From Seminavis robusta (lineage: Eukaryota; Bacillariophyta; Bacillariophyceae; Naviculales; Naviculaceae), in contig CAICTM010000164.1 of the NCBI GenBank assembly GCA_903772945.1, forward strand, positions 1-64,000: 64,000 bases of DNA, given 5' to 3'. This document shows, one piece after another, positions 33,093 to 41,483 of this stretch. The notes beneath the pieces are model-generated. The model was not told the DNA's origin. It worked only from the letters and a program-made list of their open reading frames with translations, and did not search any database. The position numbers were made by a program, and so were the translations under genes. How positions within the stretch are numbered: the first letter of the stretch is position 1; the number at the start of each line of letters is the position of its first letter.

Positions 33093-33955
33093 GGCTTGCA
33101 GTCATGCCCGATATTGCCAAACGCACTCACCTCTCTGCTCAAGAATGGCGTGATGCTCTCTTTCTCCGATTCGGTCTTACCCCCCAGCTCTTCCAGCTCT
33201 TTGTGATGGCTGTACTGTCCCTTCAGCGTTCCACATGCTCTGGATTGCAAACGCGGTGGCTTAATCATCCGTCGCCATAATGAAATCCGCAATGAACTTG
33301 GTTCTATTGCATGTGAATGCTTTGGTTCCTCTAGCGTCCAATCCGAACCACCCCTTCCATCTGTTCCCGCCCCTACTATCCCTGCCGTCACCCAATTTCT
33401 ACCTTACCTCCCCTTCCTCCCCCCCCTCTCAATCCCCCTCCAGCCCCCGAGCTCTTACGTGGTGATCTTTCCATTCGCGGCTTGTTTGAACGAGGTACTA
33501 CAGCTATTATGACGTACGTGTCACTGATTTGGACTGTGCCTCTTACCGCAACAAAGATCCCGTCAAGTTTTAACCCAACAAGAACGCGACAAAATTTCCA
33601 AATATAAAGATGCGTGCGAGTCCAATCGCGCTTCCTTCCACCCCTTTGTTGTTTCAGTGGATGGCATGCTTGCCCCTCAAGCCAAGACTCTCTACAACGC
33701 CTTGCTTCTGCTACTGCCTCCAAAACTCATTTTCCTACTCTCAAATGATGTTCTTCATGCAGACCCGTATCTCCATTGCCCTTGTGAAAGCTACCCATTT
33801 ATGTCTCCGTGGATCCCGCAAAGCCAAACCCTTGCCCCCCGTAATGGTCCTCAATTTCTTGCCCCTGATCCCACAGAACCTAGTCCTGAATTTCGACTGT
33901 TCTTTGCTTAAGCCTGGCCCCGGCTGGCTTCCGTAGATAATTTCCCTACTCTAAA
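33093..33955 (+). mobile_element. LINE 3'-end fragment, frame-broken
   Basis: Reads, across shifted frames, AQEWRDALFLRFGLTPQLFQ, the zinc-like cluster region, RGLFERGTTAI, FHPFVVSVDGMLAPQAK and TRISIALVKATHLCLRGSRK: the same order as the LINE tail at 7748-9382. It overlaps in sequence with the fragment at 22349-22893 and, at its end, with 28078-28250. Several single-base frame disruptions show it is dead. Confidence 0.75.
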
Positions 33956-34670
33956 ACCCCCCCTTGAAGAGGTACAGTCCGGGTACCAAGGTTATGGGTG
34001 ACCTCCGCAATTGCTTGCTAGCTGGCTAGCTAGTAGGCATGACGAGCCACAAAGCCCCAGTACCTACCTACCGTAGGAGCACAAATAAATGTGTTCATGA
34101 TCGTAAGACCATGTTCGATCGAACGTTCTCACTGGCCCCGGTTGCCGGATTTTCCACATCTATCCATCGTGTCATCATCTGCTTTTCTCTTGTCTGGCTA
34201 CGACAATTTTCCCTCTCTTCCTCATCCCTTCGAATCCTTCTTCCCGTTTCTGGGAACTCAGTCGAATCGAGTCGAGTCGAGTCATGCTATAAATCGGGGT
34301 GTCGGTCTGTTTCGAAGCCCAGTCAAGCAACCTGCTACTTTCCACCTGATTGGTGCATGTAGGGCTACCGTCCCGTACCTACATATATAACTACGATACA
34401 CCGAATCTATATAAGAGACTCTTTAGATTCGGTTGCTTATTCTACTCTTTCAAAAAGACGATCGAGCATTGATGTGATGGAAAAGCAATGAACGTGATTT
34501 GTTATTTTCTGGCGCATTATTAGTTCGAGATTTCGTATGATATGTGTGGATTGCTTGGATATTGCCTTTTATTGAAATAGCGGGCATGTTTGGTTGCTGT
34601 TTCTCCGTAGTATATCTATTCTCACAACCTGTGGTTTTGCTCTGCTGCTGCGGATATACGTATAGTATTA
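33956..34670. other. Spacer, no gene seen
   Basis: No supportable gene. Contains a GAATCGAGTCGAGTCGAGTC run near 34263. Confidence 0.45.
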
Positions 34671-35231
34671 TCATGTCGTAGTAGTAAGTTTGACCTCCTT
34701 TTCCGAGAAATGAAAGGTGAATCCGACCGGTATCTTGTAGTCTGTTTGGGCTTCCGGATCAAATTTGACTTGAATGGGATGACTGGCACTCAGATGGCTA
34801 TCAATCACTTTGGTCACCTCACCTACCAGTCCCACGGGCACCACGAGAAACGCCTTGGCTTTGACGTCTTTTTCGGCAGAGGGAACAAACGTCTTTTTGT
34901 CGTCATCAAACGCTCCACAAGCTGCCGCAGGGACACTAAACGCCTTGATACCCTTGGCAGTCACTTGTACGACCGATCCAATGGGAAATTGATCTTCCAA
35001 CCGCGATTCTTCGCCACTTGGTTCGTCCTCTTTTGGAAGCTTCTGGTTGTTCTTAGCTAGCATTGATATTGGCTCTGGCTCGGAATCAAACGAAATCAGT
35101 TCCAGAAACAACGGTGCCATCAGGGACCGTCTGCAAGAAGTGGCCGTTGTTGTCACTGCAGAAAAACCATGGGTATCTTGCCCTAGTAGCCACAACAGGC
35201 TCACTGCTAAAAGTGTCACCAGATGAACCAT
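34671..35231 (-). CDS. Plastid-targeted protein resembling ferredoxin-thioredoxin reductase variable chain
   Basis: Single exon, 186 aa, minus strand, clear ATG. The N terminus is a signal peptide (VHLVTLLAVSLLWLLG) ending DTHG before FSAVTTTATSCRRS. The Phe directly after the predicted cleavage point plus a Ser/Thr/Arg stretch is the diatom plastid presequence pattern. The C-terminal half resembles the SH3-like FTR alpha chain: GSVVQVTAKGI, a GLVGEVTKVIDSHLSASHPI segment (compare GxxGxV...ISANLPI), VKF, and a final FTFHFSEKEVKL (compare AHLxEDE). In the known complex this chain supports the catalytic FTR subunit that passes electrons from ferredoxin to thioredoxin. An insert of about 20 residues lies between the first two strands. 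The family call is from motif reading and could be wrong; plastid import is the firmer part. Confidence 0.6.
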   Translation of the reverse strand: MVHLVTLLAVSLLWLLGQDTHGFSAVTTTATSCRRSLMAPLFLELISFDSEPEPISMLAKNNQKLPKEDEPSGEESRLEDQFPIGSVVQVTAKGIKAFSVPAAACGAFDDDKKTFVPSAEKDVKAKAFLVVPVGLVGEVTKVIDSHLSASHPIQVKFDPEAQTDYKIPVGFTFHFSEKEVKLTTTT

Positions 35232-35998
35232 TGTCTAGATCAGTCTATCAGTTTGGCTATACCAACGATCGATCGAGTGTATATCTATCTATACGATTGA
35301 GAAGTACAGTACTATGGCCGCGGTCTCTCGGAGAGAATGGAGGCAGAGGTGTGGCACCACAATCTTCTTTGAGCTTGGCAGCTGACGTTTCTCGCGATCT
35401 CTTGTCTAAGCCAGTAGAGCAAGCAAATATTTTATAACGCAACCGTAACTCTCCGATCCACCGCTGCGTGGTTCGGTGGCTTCTCCATGCATCTTGAGGG
35501 CTAGCTAGCTAATAGCTCGATCCTACGTGTCAAAGCTTTGGTGGTGCCTACATTTCGTCGTGCCTGCATTTCCTCGTGCAAGGGAATCGAATAGAATCAT
35601 GGTGTCGGCGTCAAAACAATGGCATTCCGGCGCTGTATGTAGCTAGTATCGAGAATCACCGCAGAGGTCCAGGAGAAAGCAATTTAAGCCAAGTGAAAAC
35701 GGATCACGCATCGATCGGCACAGCTAGCTAAAATGATCGAGTTGGCGTGGGTGCCAAGTCTAAATCAAAGCAAAAGATTTGTGGAGAAAAAGGGACACAG
35801 CCAGCAATAACATAAACGTGAAAATTATATATACATATTCAAAGATGCGGAGTGCAAGACTTCAAGCCGAGGGCCGAGGATATGATTCGTTTCGGACAGC
35901 CGTCATTGATCGTACCCTATCCTAAGCAAGACGTTTTATGTGTCGCTGTGAACAGGAACTTAGTCGTCCTCCTCCAGCAAATCCTGCTTTCCTGATGC
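35232..35998. other. Spacer, no gene seen
   Basis: No gene supported. It lies between a minus-strand gene start and the 3' end of another minus-strand gene. Confidence 0.45.
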
Positions 35999-38983
35999 TC
36001 AAACCAAGGAGGCATTATTGGAACACACACAATCACATCCACACAACATAGGACCGCAATCAAAACCAAGCAAGCAAGGCCTTGGGCCCCAATAAGTGCA
36101 AGATTCATGCTGCAAAAAGCAGAGATCATCAGATATGGTGCCAGACAAGCCATGGTTGTTTGTTAGATTCAGAAACCGCAAACTAGTCAATTCCCCAACA
36201 AAAACCAATGGAACAACTCCAGTCAACTCATTTTGATCCAAAGATAGGCGAACCAAAGCACTCAGTTGTGCCAACTCGGAAGGAATGGACCCAGAAAGTT
36301 GATTCTTGCTGGCTGCAATGTCTATCAGCCTTGTCAAAAGTCCAATCTCAGAAGGGATCTGTCCAGTCAAACCATTGGCATACAACTCTAACGAAGTCAA
36401 AGTCTGTAGCAACCCAAGCTCAGAAGGCACTTGGCCCAAAAGCTGATTCTCAGCCAACCATGAACGCTTCAATGAAGACAGCTGTCCAAATTGGGAAGGA
36501 ATTTGGCCGCTCAACAAATTTGCATTCAAGTTCAAAGCTGTCAATGCAGCGTGTTGTGCGAGCTGAGAGGGGATCCGGCCGGAAAGCTGATTTTCCTGTA
36601 ACTCCAACTTAGTCAGACCAGGCAGATGACCAATCTCAGAGGGAATCTCACCAGAAAACTCGTTATTGCTCAAATATAACAAACTCAAAGCAGTATGTCG
36701 GCCAATCTCTGAAGGAATCTCGCCAGACAATTGATTGCGATCCAACCATAACTCAGTCAAACCAGTCAGACCAGACAGCCGGACAAGCTCAGAGGGAATC
36801 TTGCCAGACAGCCGATTATATCCCAACTGTATCGAATCCAAAGCAGTCAAATGTCCAAGCTCTGTGGGAATCTTGCCAGTTAATTGATTGAAAGCTAACC
36901 GTAACAAATTCAAAGCAGTCAAACGTCCAAGCTCCGAGGGAATCTTGCCAGACAATTGATTGTTACCCAACCGTAACAAATTCAAAGCAGTCAAACAGCC
37001 AAGCTCAGAGGGGATTTGTCCCGTCAATGGATTTTTCTCCAACCTAATCATTTCAAAAGAAGTCAACTGTCCAAATTCCGAAGGAATTTGCCCGGTCAAT
37101 TGATTATTTGTCAGATCAATGGTCTGTAGACCAGAAAGCAGCACAAGCTCTGACGGTATCGTTCCCGTCAAATCATTCAGATGGTAAAACAAGCTATCCA
37201 AGTGAGTCATTTGGTATAATTCTGAAGGCAGAAGAGATGAAAGAGGTGCCGAAATGTCATTGCGACCCAGCTGTAGAAAAAGCAAGGATGTCAAGAGTGT
37301 GATCTCGGGTGGAAGAAATGGCGAATAACCATCAAGCTCCAGATCTTCAACAGATAGAGAAACCAGTTGTCCTTGCTCGTTGCAAGGATCCAAAAAATGC
37401 CTACTTGTTTCAGACCACTCCACAAACTTGTTTTTCCCACCAAGAAGACCGAAATACCCAAGTCCACTGGAGAACCATTCACACTCTTCGACTGTGTCAT
37501 CCATCCACCTTTCCCTAACTGGTTGCCACCAGTTCTCTCCCTCAAAAGCATAGAAGAACGTAGCAAGAGCAAACAGCTGCACTTTCCTCCATTCTGGAAG
37601 AAAAGAGATATTTTGGTGATTGGCAAGCCAATTCCATGCTTTCCACTGAGGAGTTTCACTGCCATTGTTCATGCTAGCCAGAGTGTAGTCAGGTAGATCT
37701 TCCAACAGCAAGTCCAGTGCTCCAGTGGGGGCAAATGACGGCACTTCAGAAGGATCCACGGAACCATAGGCAGTTGGGCTTCCGGTTGATTGCAAGACAA
37801 TCAACACGGGTTCCTTTTGTTTTTGAGTTGTGACCACAACTCCGATAATAATTGCTGCTACAATGAACAGAAAAATGCTTGCCAGAATGCAGAGCTTTTG
37901 TTGCCTCTGCCTCTTTTTCTCCCTTTCTTCTGCAGCTTCTGAATCGACAGGATTAGCGTGCATCATATCCGTAACATCGTTTTGGTCATCGATGACTGGA
38001 TTTGCCTGTGGCATCTGACTATTTGAATCAATGGCTTGAAGGCTGGGTTGTGAGGGTGTAGGGAGTGGGGCACCAGATCCGGCAGCACTGAAGATGTCAT
38101 AGTTAAGCATCTCAGTTTGTCGCATTGAATTCCCAGGGGTATTTCTGTAGGCTCCAGGAAGGGATGGCTCTGGGTGTTGTTGTTGGTTCAACAATGGATG
38201 GCTTACAGTCACATTCGTAGAGGGATTAATAGTTGGCATGGTCTGGTCCGCCTCTTCCAGTCGGCTCTTTGCTGCTGGTCCCGTCATCATTGGTGCCAAA
38301 CTACCACTGGGTTTGGATGATTTCTTGGGCAAAAAAGAAAGCTGGGCACTGCTTTGACGATTTTCGACCTGGGCGGCTGGCATTACAGCTGAGAGTGCAA
38401 TATACGCAGAATTAATCGTGGCCTGATCATTCTGGTTGTGGTCATTTGCTGGAATTTTGCTGTTTGCTGCTGCTTGCTTTTCTGTAGACTTGTCCAGATT
38501 GCCTTTGTTTTCTCCTTGCTTTTCCTTTGGGAAGAATGACAGCAGACCACTCTGTTGGGTGTTGCTGGGTCGAGCTTCCATGTCTGTGAGTACCATTAAA
38601 GCAGAATCATTGTTGGTAGTGGCAACTCCAGGGTTGGCTGAGGCGGTCTGTTCGGCTGCCTTTCCTTCCTCAGATAGCTTCAGTCCAGGCTGGGTTGCTG
38701 TACATGTATTTGGAGCAGCTGATGCCTCCGTTGTGGTAACCCCAGAGCAACTTCGAGTAGCACCGTTGGCGTCAGCTTCTTCAGCTGATCCCTTGAGACC
38801 ACCTATTGTCGTTGCCCTTGTCCTTGTGGATGTAGAGGGACCCGTGGCTTCCCCCTGTCGTTGCTGAGTCCCCTGCCTTGCAGTTCCAGAAATGCTCGTC
38901 TCACTATTAGGCGTAGCCATGCTGGCACTGTCGGGCCCATGGTCTGCGTTGTTTGTGTGGGATGTGTTGGAATCGTCCTTCAT
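35999..38983 (-). CDS. Type II transmembrane leucine-rich-repeat receptor-like protein
   Basis: Single exon, 994 aa, minus strand, ATG at MKDDSNTSHTNN. Residues 1-362 are a hydrophilic Ser/Thr/Gln/Ala-rich, probably disordered cytosolic tail with a repeated LSF(F/L)PK motif (about 148-153 and 215-220). A basic stop (EEREKKRQRQQ) precedes one transmembrane helix at about 364-386 (CILASIFLFIVAAIIIGVVV); with no signal peptide this gives N-in topology. The ectodomain has a capping region (WNWLANHQN...WW.PV.ERW, Cys-flanked) and about 14 plant-like LRRs of 24 residues (LTGQIPSELGxLTxLxxLxL), then a Cys-rich C-cap (CTYWGPRPCLLGFDCGPMLC). No kinase domain. Such proteins are abundant in pennate diatoms; ligand binding or surface sensing is inferred. 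Near-identical successive LRRs suggest ongoing repeat exchange. Confidence 0.88.
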   Translation of the reverse strand: MKDDSNTSHTNNADHGPDSASMATPNSETSISGTARQGTQQRQGEATGPSTSTRTRATTIGGLKGSAEEADANGATRSCSGVTTTEASAAPNTCTATQPGLKLSEEGKAAEQTASANPGVATTNNDSALMVLTDMEARPSNTQQSGLLSFFPKEKQGENKGNLDKSTEKQAAANSKIPANDHNQNDQATINSAYIALSAVMPAAQVENRQSSAQLSFLPKKSSKPSGSLAPMMTGPAAKSRLEEADQTMPTINPSTNVTVSHPLLNQQQHPEPSLPGAYRNTPGNSMRQTEMLNYDIFSAAGSGAPLPTPSQPSLQAIDSNSQMPQANPVIDDQNDVTDMMHANPVDSEAAEEREKKRQRQQKLCILASIFLFIVAAIIIGVVVTTQKQKEPVLIVLQSTGSPTAYGSVDPSEVPSFAPTGALDLLLEDLPDYTLASMNNGSETPQWKAWNWLANHQNISFLPEWRKVQLFALATFFYAFEGENWWQPVRERWMDDTVEECEWFSSGLGYFGLLGGKNKFVEWSETSRHFLDPCNEQGQLVSLSVEDLELDGYSPFLPPEITLLTSLLFLQLGRNDISAPLSSLLPSELYQMTHLDSLFYHLNDLTGTIPSELVLLSGLQTIDLTNNQLTGQIPSEFGQLTSFEMIRLEKNPLTGQIPSELGCLTALNLLRLGNNQLSGKIPSELGRLTALNLLRLAFNQLTGKIPTELGHLTALDSIQLGYNRLSGKIPSELVRLSGLTGLTELWLDRNQLSGEIPSEIGRHTALSLLYLSNNEFSGEIPSEIGHLPGLTKLELQENQLSGRIPSQLAQHAALTALNLNANLLSGQIPSQFGQLSSLKRSWLAENQLLGQVPSELGLLQTLTSLELYANGLTGQIPSEIGLLTRLIDIAASKNQLSGSIPSELAQLSALVRLSLDQNELTGVVPLVFVGELTSLRFLNLTNNHGLSGTISDDLCFLQHESCTYWGPRPCLLGFDCGPMLCGCDCVCSNNASLV

Positions 38984-39232
38984 ACTGGGTCCGGTTCTTT
39001 GGCGTGAAGGGGGCTATCCAACGGATTATGTAAGTATGGTTTGGGTAAGTAGTTCGCTGAATAGAACCACAGAAGCCGACAGTTTACACATTCATTTTGA
39101 TATCATCAACAAGTGGAAATGATACCGGTGTACTGGTATACTGGCTATGGTAGCAAGGACTGAGCCGAGTCGTCGCTCGAGCTAAAGAGCAGTGTGGCTG
39201 GAAATTCAGACAACTATTAAAATTAAAAGAGA

Positions 39233-39299
39233 GATGCGGTAAATACGGTAGGGCTAAAGGTAACTGTTGAATGCGTTTATGTACCGCATCTACCTGAAT
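39233..39299. repeat. Short fold-back element, copy 1
   Basis: GATGCGGTA (39233-39241) is perfectly inverted at 39282-39290, with TACCTGAAT directly after. Inner GGTAGGGCTAAAG is shared with copy 2. Confidence 0.6.
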
Positions 39300-39905
39300 C
39301 CAAAAGCTATCTCATCGAGCTTCTCACAGCCTCTGGTCGTGTTTTTTTCTTTTTTTGGTTCTTTTGACCCCCCCCTCTTTACTAAGGTAAAAACCAGCTC
39401 GGGCAGAAATATCACAGAGACTTTGTCGTGGTTGTCAAGGGGATCCGAAAGCTTTCTATCGCTGTGCCGGCACGGTCCATTGGAGCACCAACTATACCGG
39501 CAGCTATGCATAGCCAGCTAGGACCGCTGCCGGTTTTCGTACACCAGCGGGGATTAGTCCGCCACTAGATCTCCGGTAGTGGTCTCCGTTGCTTGTCACT
39601 CGATTGAATCATTCGATCCAACTGTTCCACAAGCAAAAAGCATGCATGGCAATGCAGTGGTACCGTTGGGTAGCCTCAGCTTTTGTTTGTTCCTCCAAAC
39701 CATGGATGGAGCCGAGGCCACTCTAGCTAGCTAGCAAGTCCGACAGAACCTACTAGTACTATGACTCCCCTGTCCGTGGTACAGGTTCTACCAAACTTAG
39801 CCCGGGAGGGCAAGTGGATCGAAGCATCCAATTGGTTTTTCTTGTGGTGACGTGATTCGTGGTTTTGGGGAGAGACACCGGGGAAGACTGGTTTAGAAGG
39901 GTAGT

Positions 39906-39982
39906 TGCGGTAAATATAGGGTTAAAGTTATAGTTTACTCTGCGTTTTTGTATACAAATTGTAATTTACCGCATTTACCTGA
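39906..39982. repeat. Short fold-back element, copy 2
   Basis: TGCGGTAAAT (39906-39915) is perfectly inverted at 39964-39973, followed by the same TACCTGAAT as copy 1. Same orientation as copy 1, about 670 bases away. Confidence 0.6.
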
Positions 39983-40037
39983 ATTTCAAAGTTGTCTTCC
40001 GGATGTTCCGAATGATTGATCATTCGATTCAATCATC

Positions 40038-40062
40038 TTTTGGATCTTTTGGATCTTTTGAG
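40038..40062. repeat. TTTTGGATC 9-bp repeat, two units plus partial
   Basis: Two tandem TTTTGGATC units and a partial third. The same unit forms the seven-copy array at 41282-41349 on the other side of the SDR gene. Confidence 0.85.
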
Positions 40063-40181
40063 TCGGGCAAGCAAGCTTAAGTCGTGACTGTAATCTCTTC
40101 GGTTTGGGGACAGCAAGACTGAGCCACAAATAATTTGTATTATGGGGAAACAGGTCAAATTGTGCTGTACAGTACCGTAAA

Positions 40182-40856
40182 ATGTCAAACGAAACAGCAG
40201 TGTTAGGAGTCTTTGGTGCTTCAGGGCGCACCGGAAGGCACGTTGTGGAACATGCATTGAGCATCGGCTGGAAAGTCCAAGCAATGGTCCGTAGCCCCGA
40301 GAAGTTCGATTTGCAACACGACAATCTCAGCGTGATCCAAGGAGATTTTTCCAATGGTGATGCCATCCAGGAGACAGTTCGAGGTACAACCTACGTGATC
40401 TGCACCGGTGGTGGCCCTCATAATTCCAGGCAGTACGAGAAGGGCTTTATGGAACGGTTCGTGAGAGAACAATTGTGGCCTGCTGTTCTGGCGAATGCGG
40501 AGAGCAGTCCACCCAAGGCATTGTTGTTCCAAGCGGGAGCGTTATCCAAGGTATCCAAGCTGCCGAATTTCAGTCAATTGTTGATAGCGCCTCTGATGGG
40601 CCTTCGACCGATGGCTCTGGACAACGATGCAGTGATGAGGTTCATTGACAGCAACCCACTGAAAGGGACCAAAGTGATTGTGACACGTCCTGGTGCACTG
40701 ATAAATGGAAAAGGAGGATCGGACCTACGAGCGAGCTGCATGGCCAACACCATTCCTCTTACGTATGCCGATTTAGGAAGATTCAACGTGCAAACGGTTT
40801 CCGACGAAGAGTTTGGGATGAAATATCCCTATGTCTGCCTCAAGAACGGATTCTAA
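40182..40856 (+). CDS. SDR-family NAD(P)-binding protein (NmrA/flavin-reductase-like)
   Basis: Single exon, 224 aa. The Rossmann signature is intact: GVFGASGRTGRHV (GxxGxxG, residues about 9-21), then MVRSPEK after strand 2 (NADP-type Arg), IQGDFSNGDAI, and TYVICTGGGP after strand 4. The active-site strand reads LLFQAGALSKV, without the classical YxxxK, so it is the atypical SDR class that includes biliverdin/flavin reductase-like and NmrA-like proteins. Short and without a signal peptide, so cytosolic. Function is not specified by sequence. It is flanked on both sides by copies of the same 9-bp satellite. Confidence 0.82.
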   Translation: MSNETAVLGVFGASGRTGRHVVEHALSIGWKVQAMVRSPEKFDLQHDNLSVIQGDFSNGDAIQETVRGTTYVICTGGGPHNSRQYEKGFMERFVREQLWPAVLANAESSPPKALLFQAGALSKVSKLPNFSQLLIAPLMGLRPMALDNDAVMRFIDSNPLKGTKVIVTRPGALINGKGGSDLRASCMANTIPLTYADLGRFNVQTVSDEEFGMKYPYVCLKNGF

Positions 40857-41483
40857 CGCCGCTTGGACCACGTTGCCTGTGTCACTACTTTTGATTCGAT
40901 CCTACTGTTGCATTCATGACAATGCAGTGTGACCGTCGCTTTGCCCCAGATTTATTTACTTATTTATGTTGGTTCCTGCCTCCAAGCAAGGGATGGAGCT
41001 GGATGTATTTCTTTTTGTTGATTGATAATATATAAATTGTTCTTTCCTACTAGCATTCATCACGAACTGGCTTTCAACAAACTGAATCAAGCCACGTTGG
41101 TTATCCTCGGCTCTTGGGGCGGTACCGGTATGGGTTGGAGGGACTGGGAGCTAGCTTCTGGTAGCTGGTCTCCGATGAGGAGTGGTACAAGAGGATCGGT
41201 TGTTTGTTCACAGAGATGCGGGTGTCAAGGTTTAGGGTTCTTGGCAGCAGTAACCGACTGACGTCAGTGCCGAATCGAATCTTTTGGATCTTTTGGATCT
41301 TTTGGATCTTTTGGATCTTTTGGATCTTTTGGATCTTTTGGATCTTTTGTTTTGACACCACTGCGCACCACATCGAAGGAGGCTCATTTCTTTCAGAACA
41401 TTAAATTTTGCGTTCCATTACAACACCCCCTTATCCAAAGTAATCTACAGTAGATAGTGCAACACTTTGCTCCCTCCTTCAAA
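40857..41483. other. Spacer with 9-bp satellite
   Basis: No gene. Carries the TTTTGGATC array and the promoter of the GH3 gene. Confidence 0.5.
41282..41349. repeat. TTTTGGATC array, seven units plus partial
   Basis: Seven perfect head-to-tail copies of TTTTGGATC from 41282 to 41344, then a degenerate partial. Confidence 0.95.

Larger units (their letters stand above)
38984..40181. other. Spacer with two fold-back repeats
   Basis: No gene seen. Contains two related short inverted-repeat elements (39233-39290 and 39906-39973) and two units of a 9-bp repeat at 40038-40062. Confidence 0.5.
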
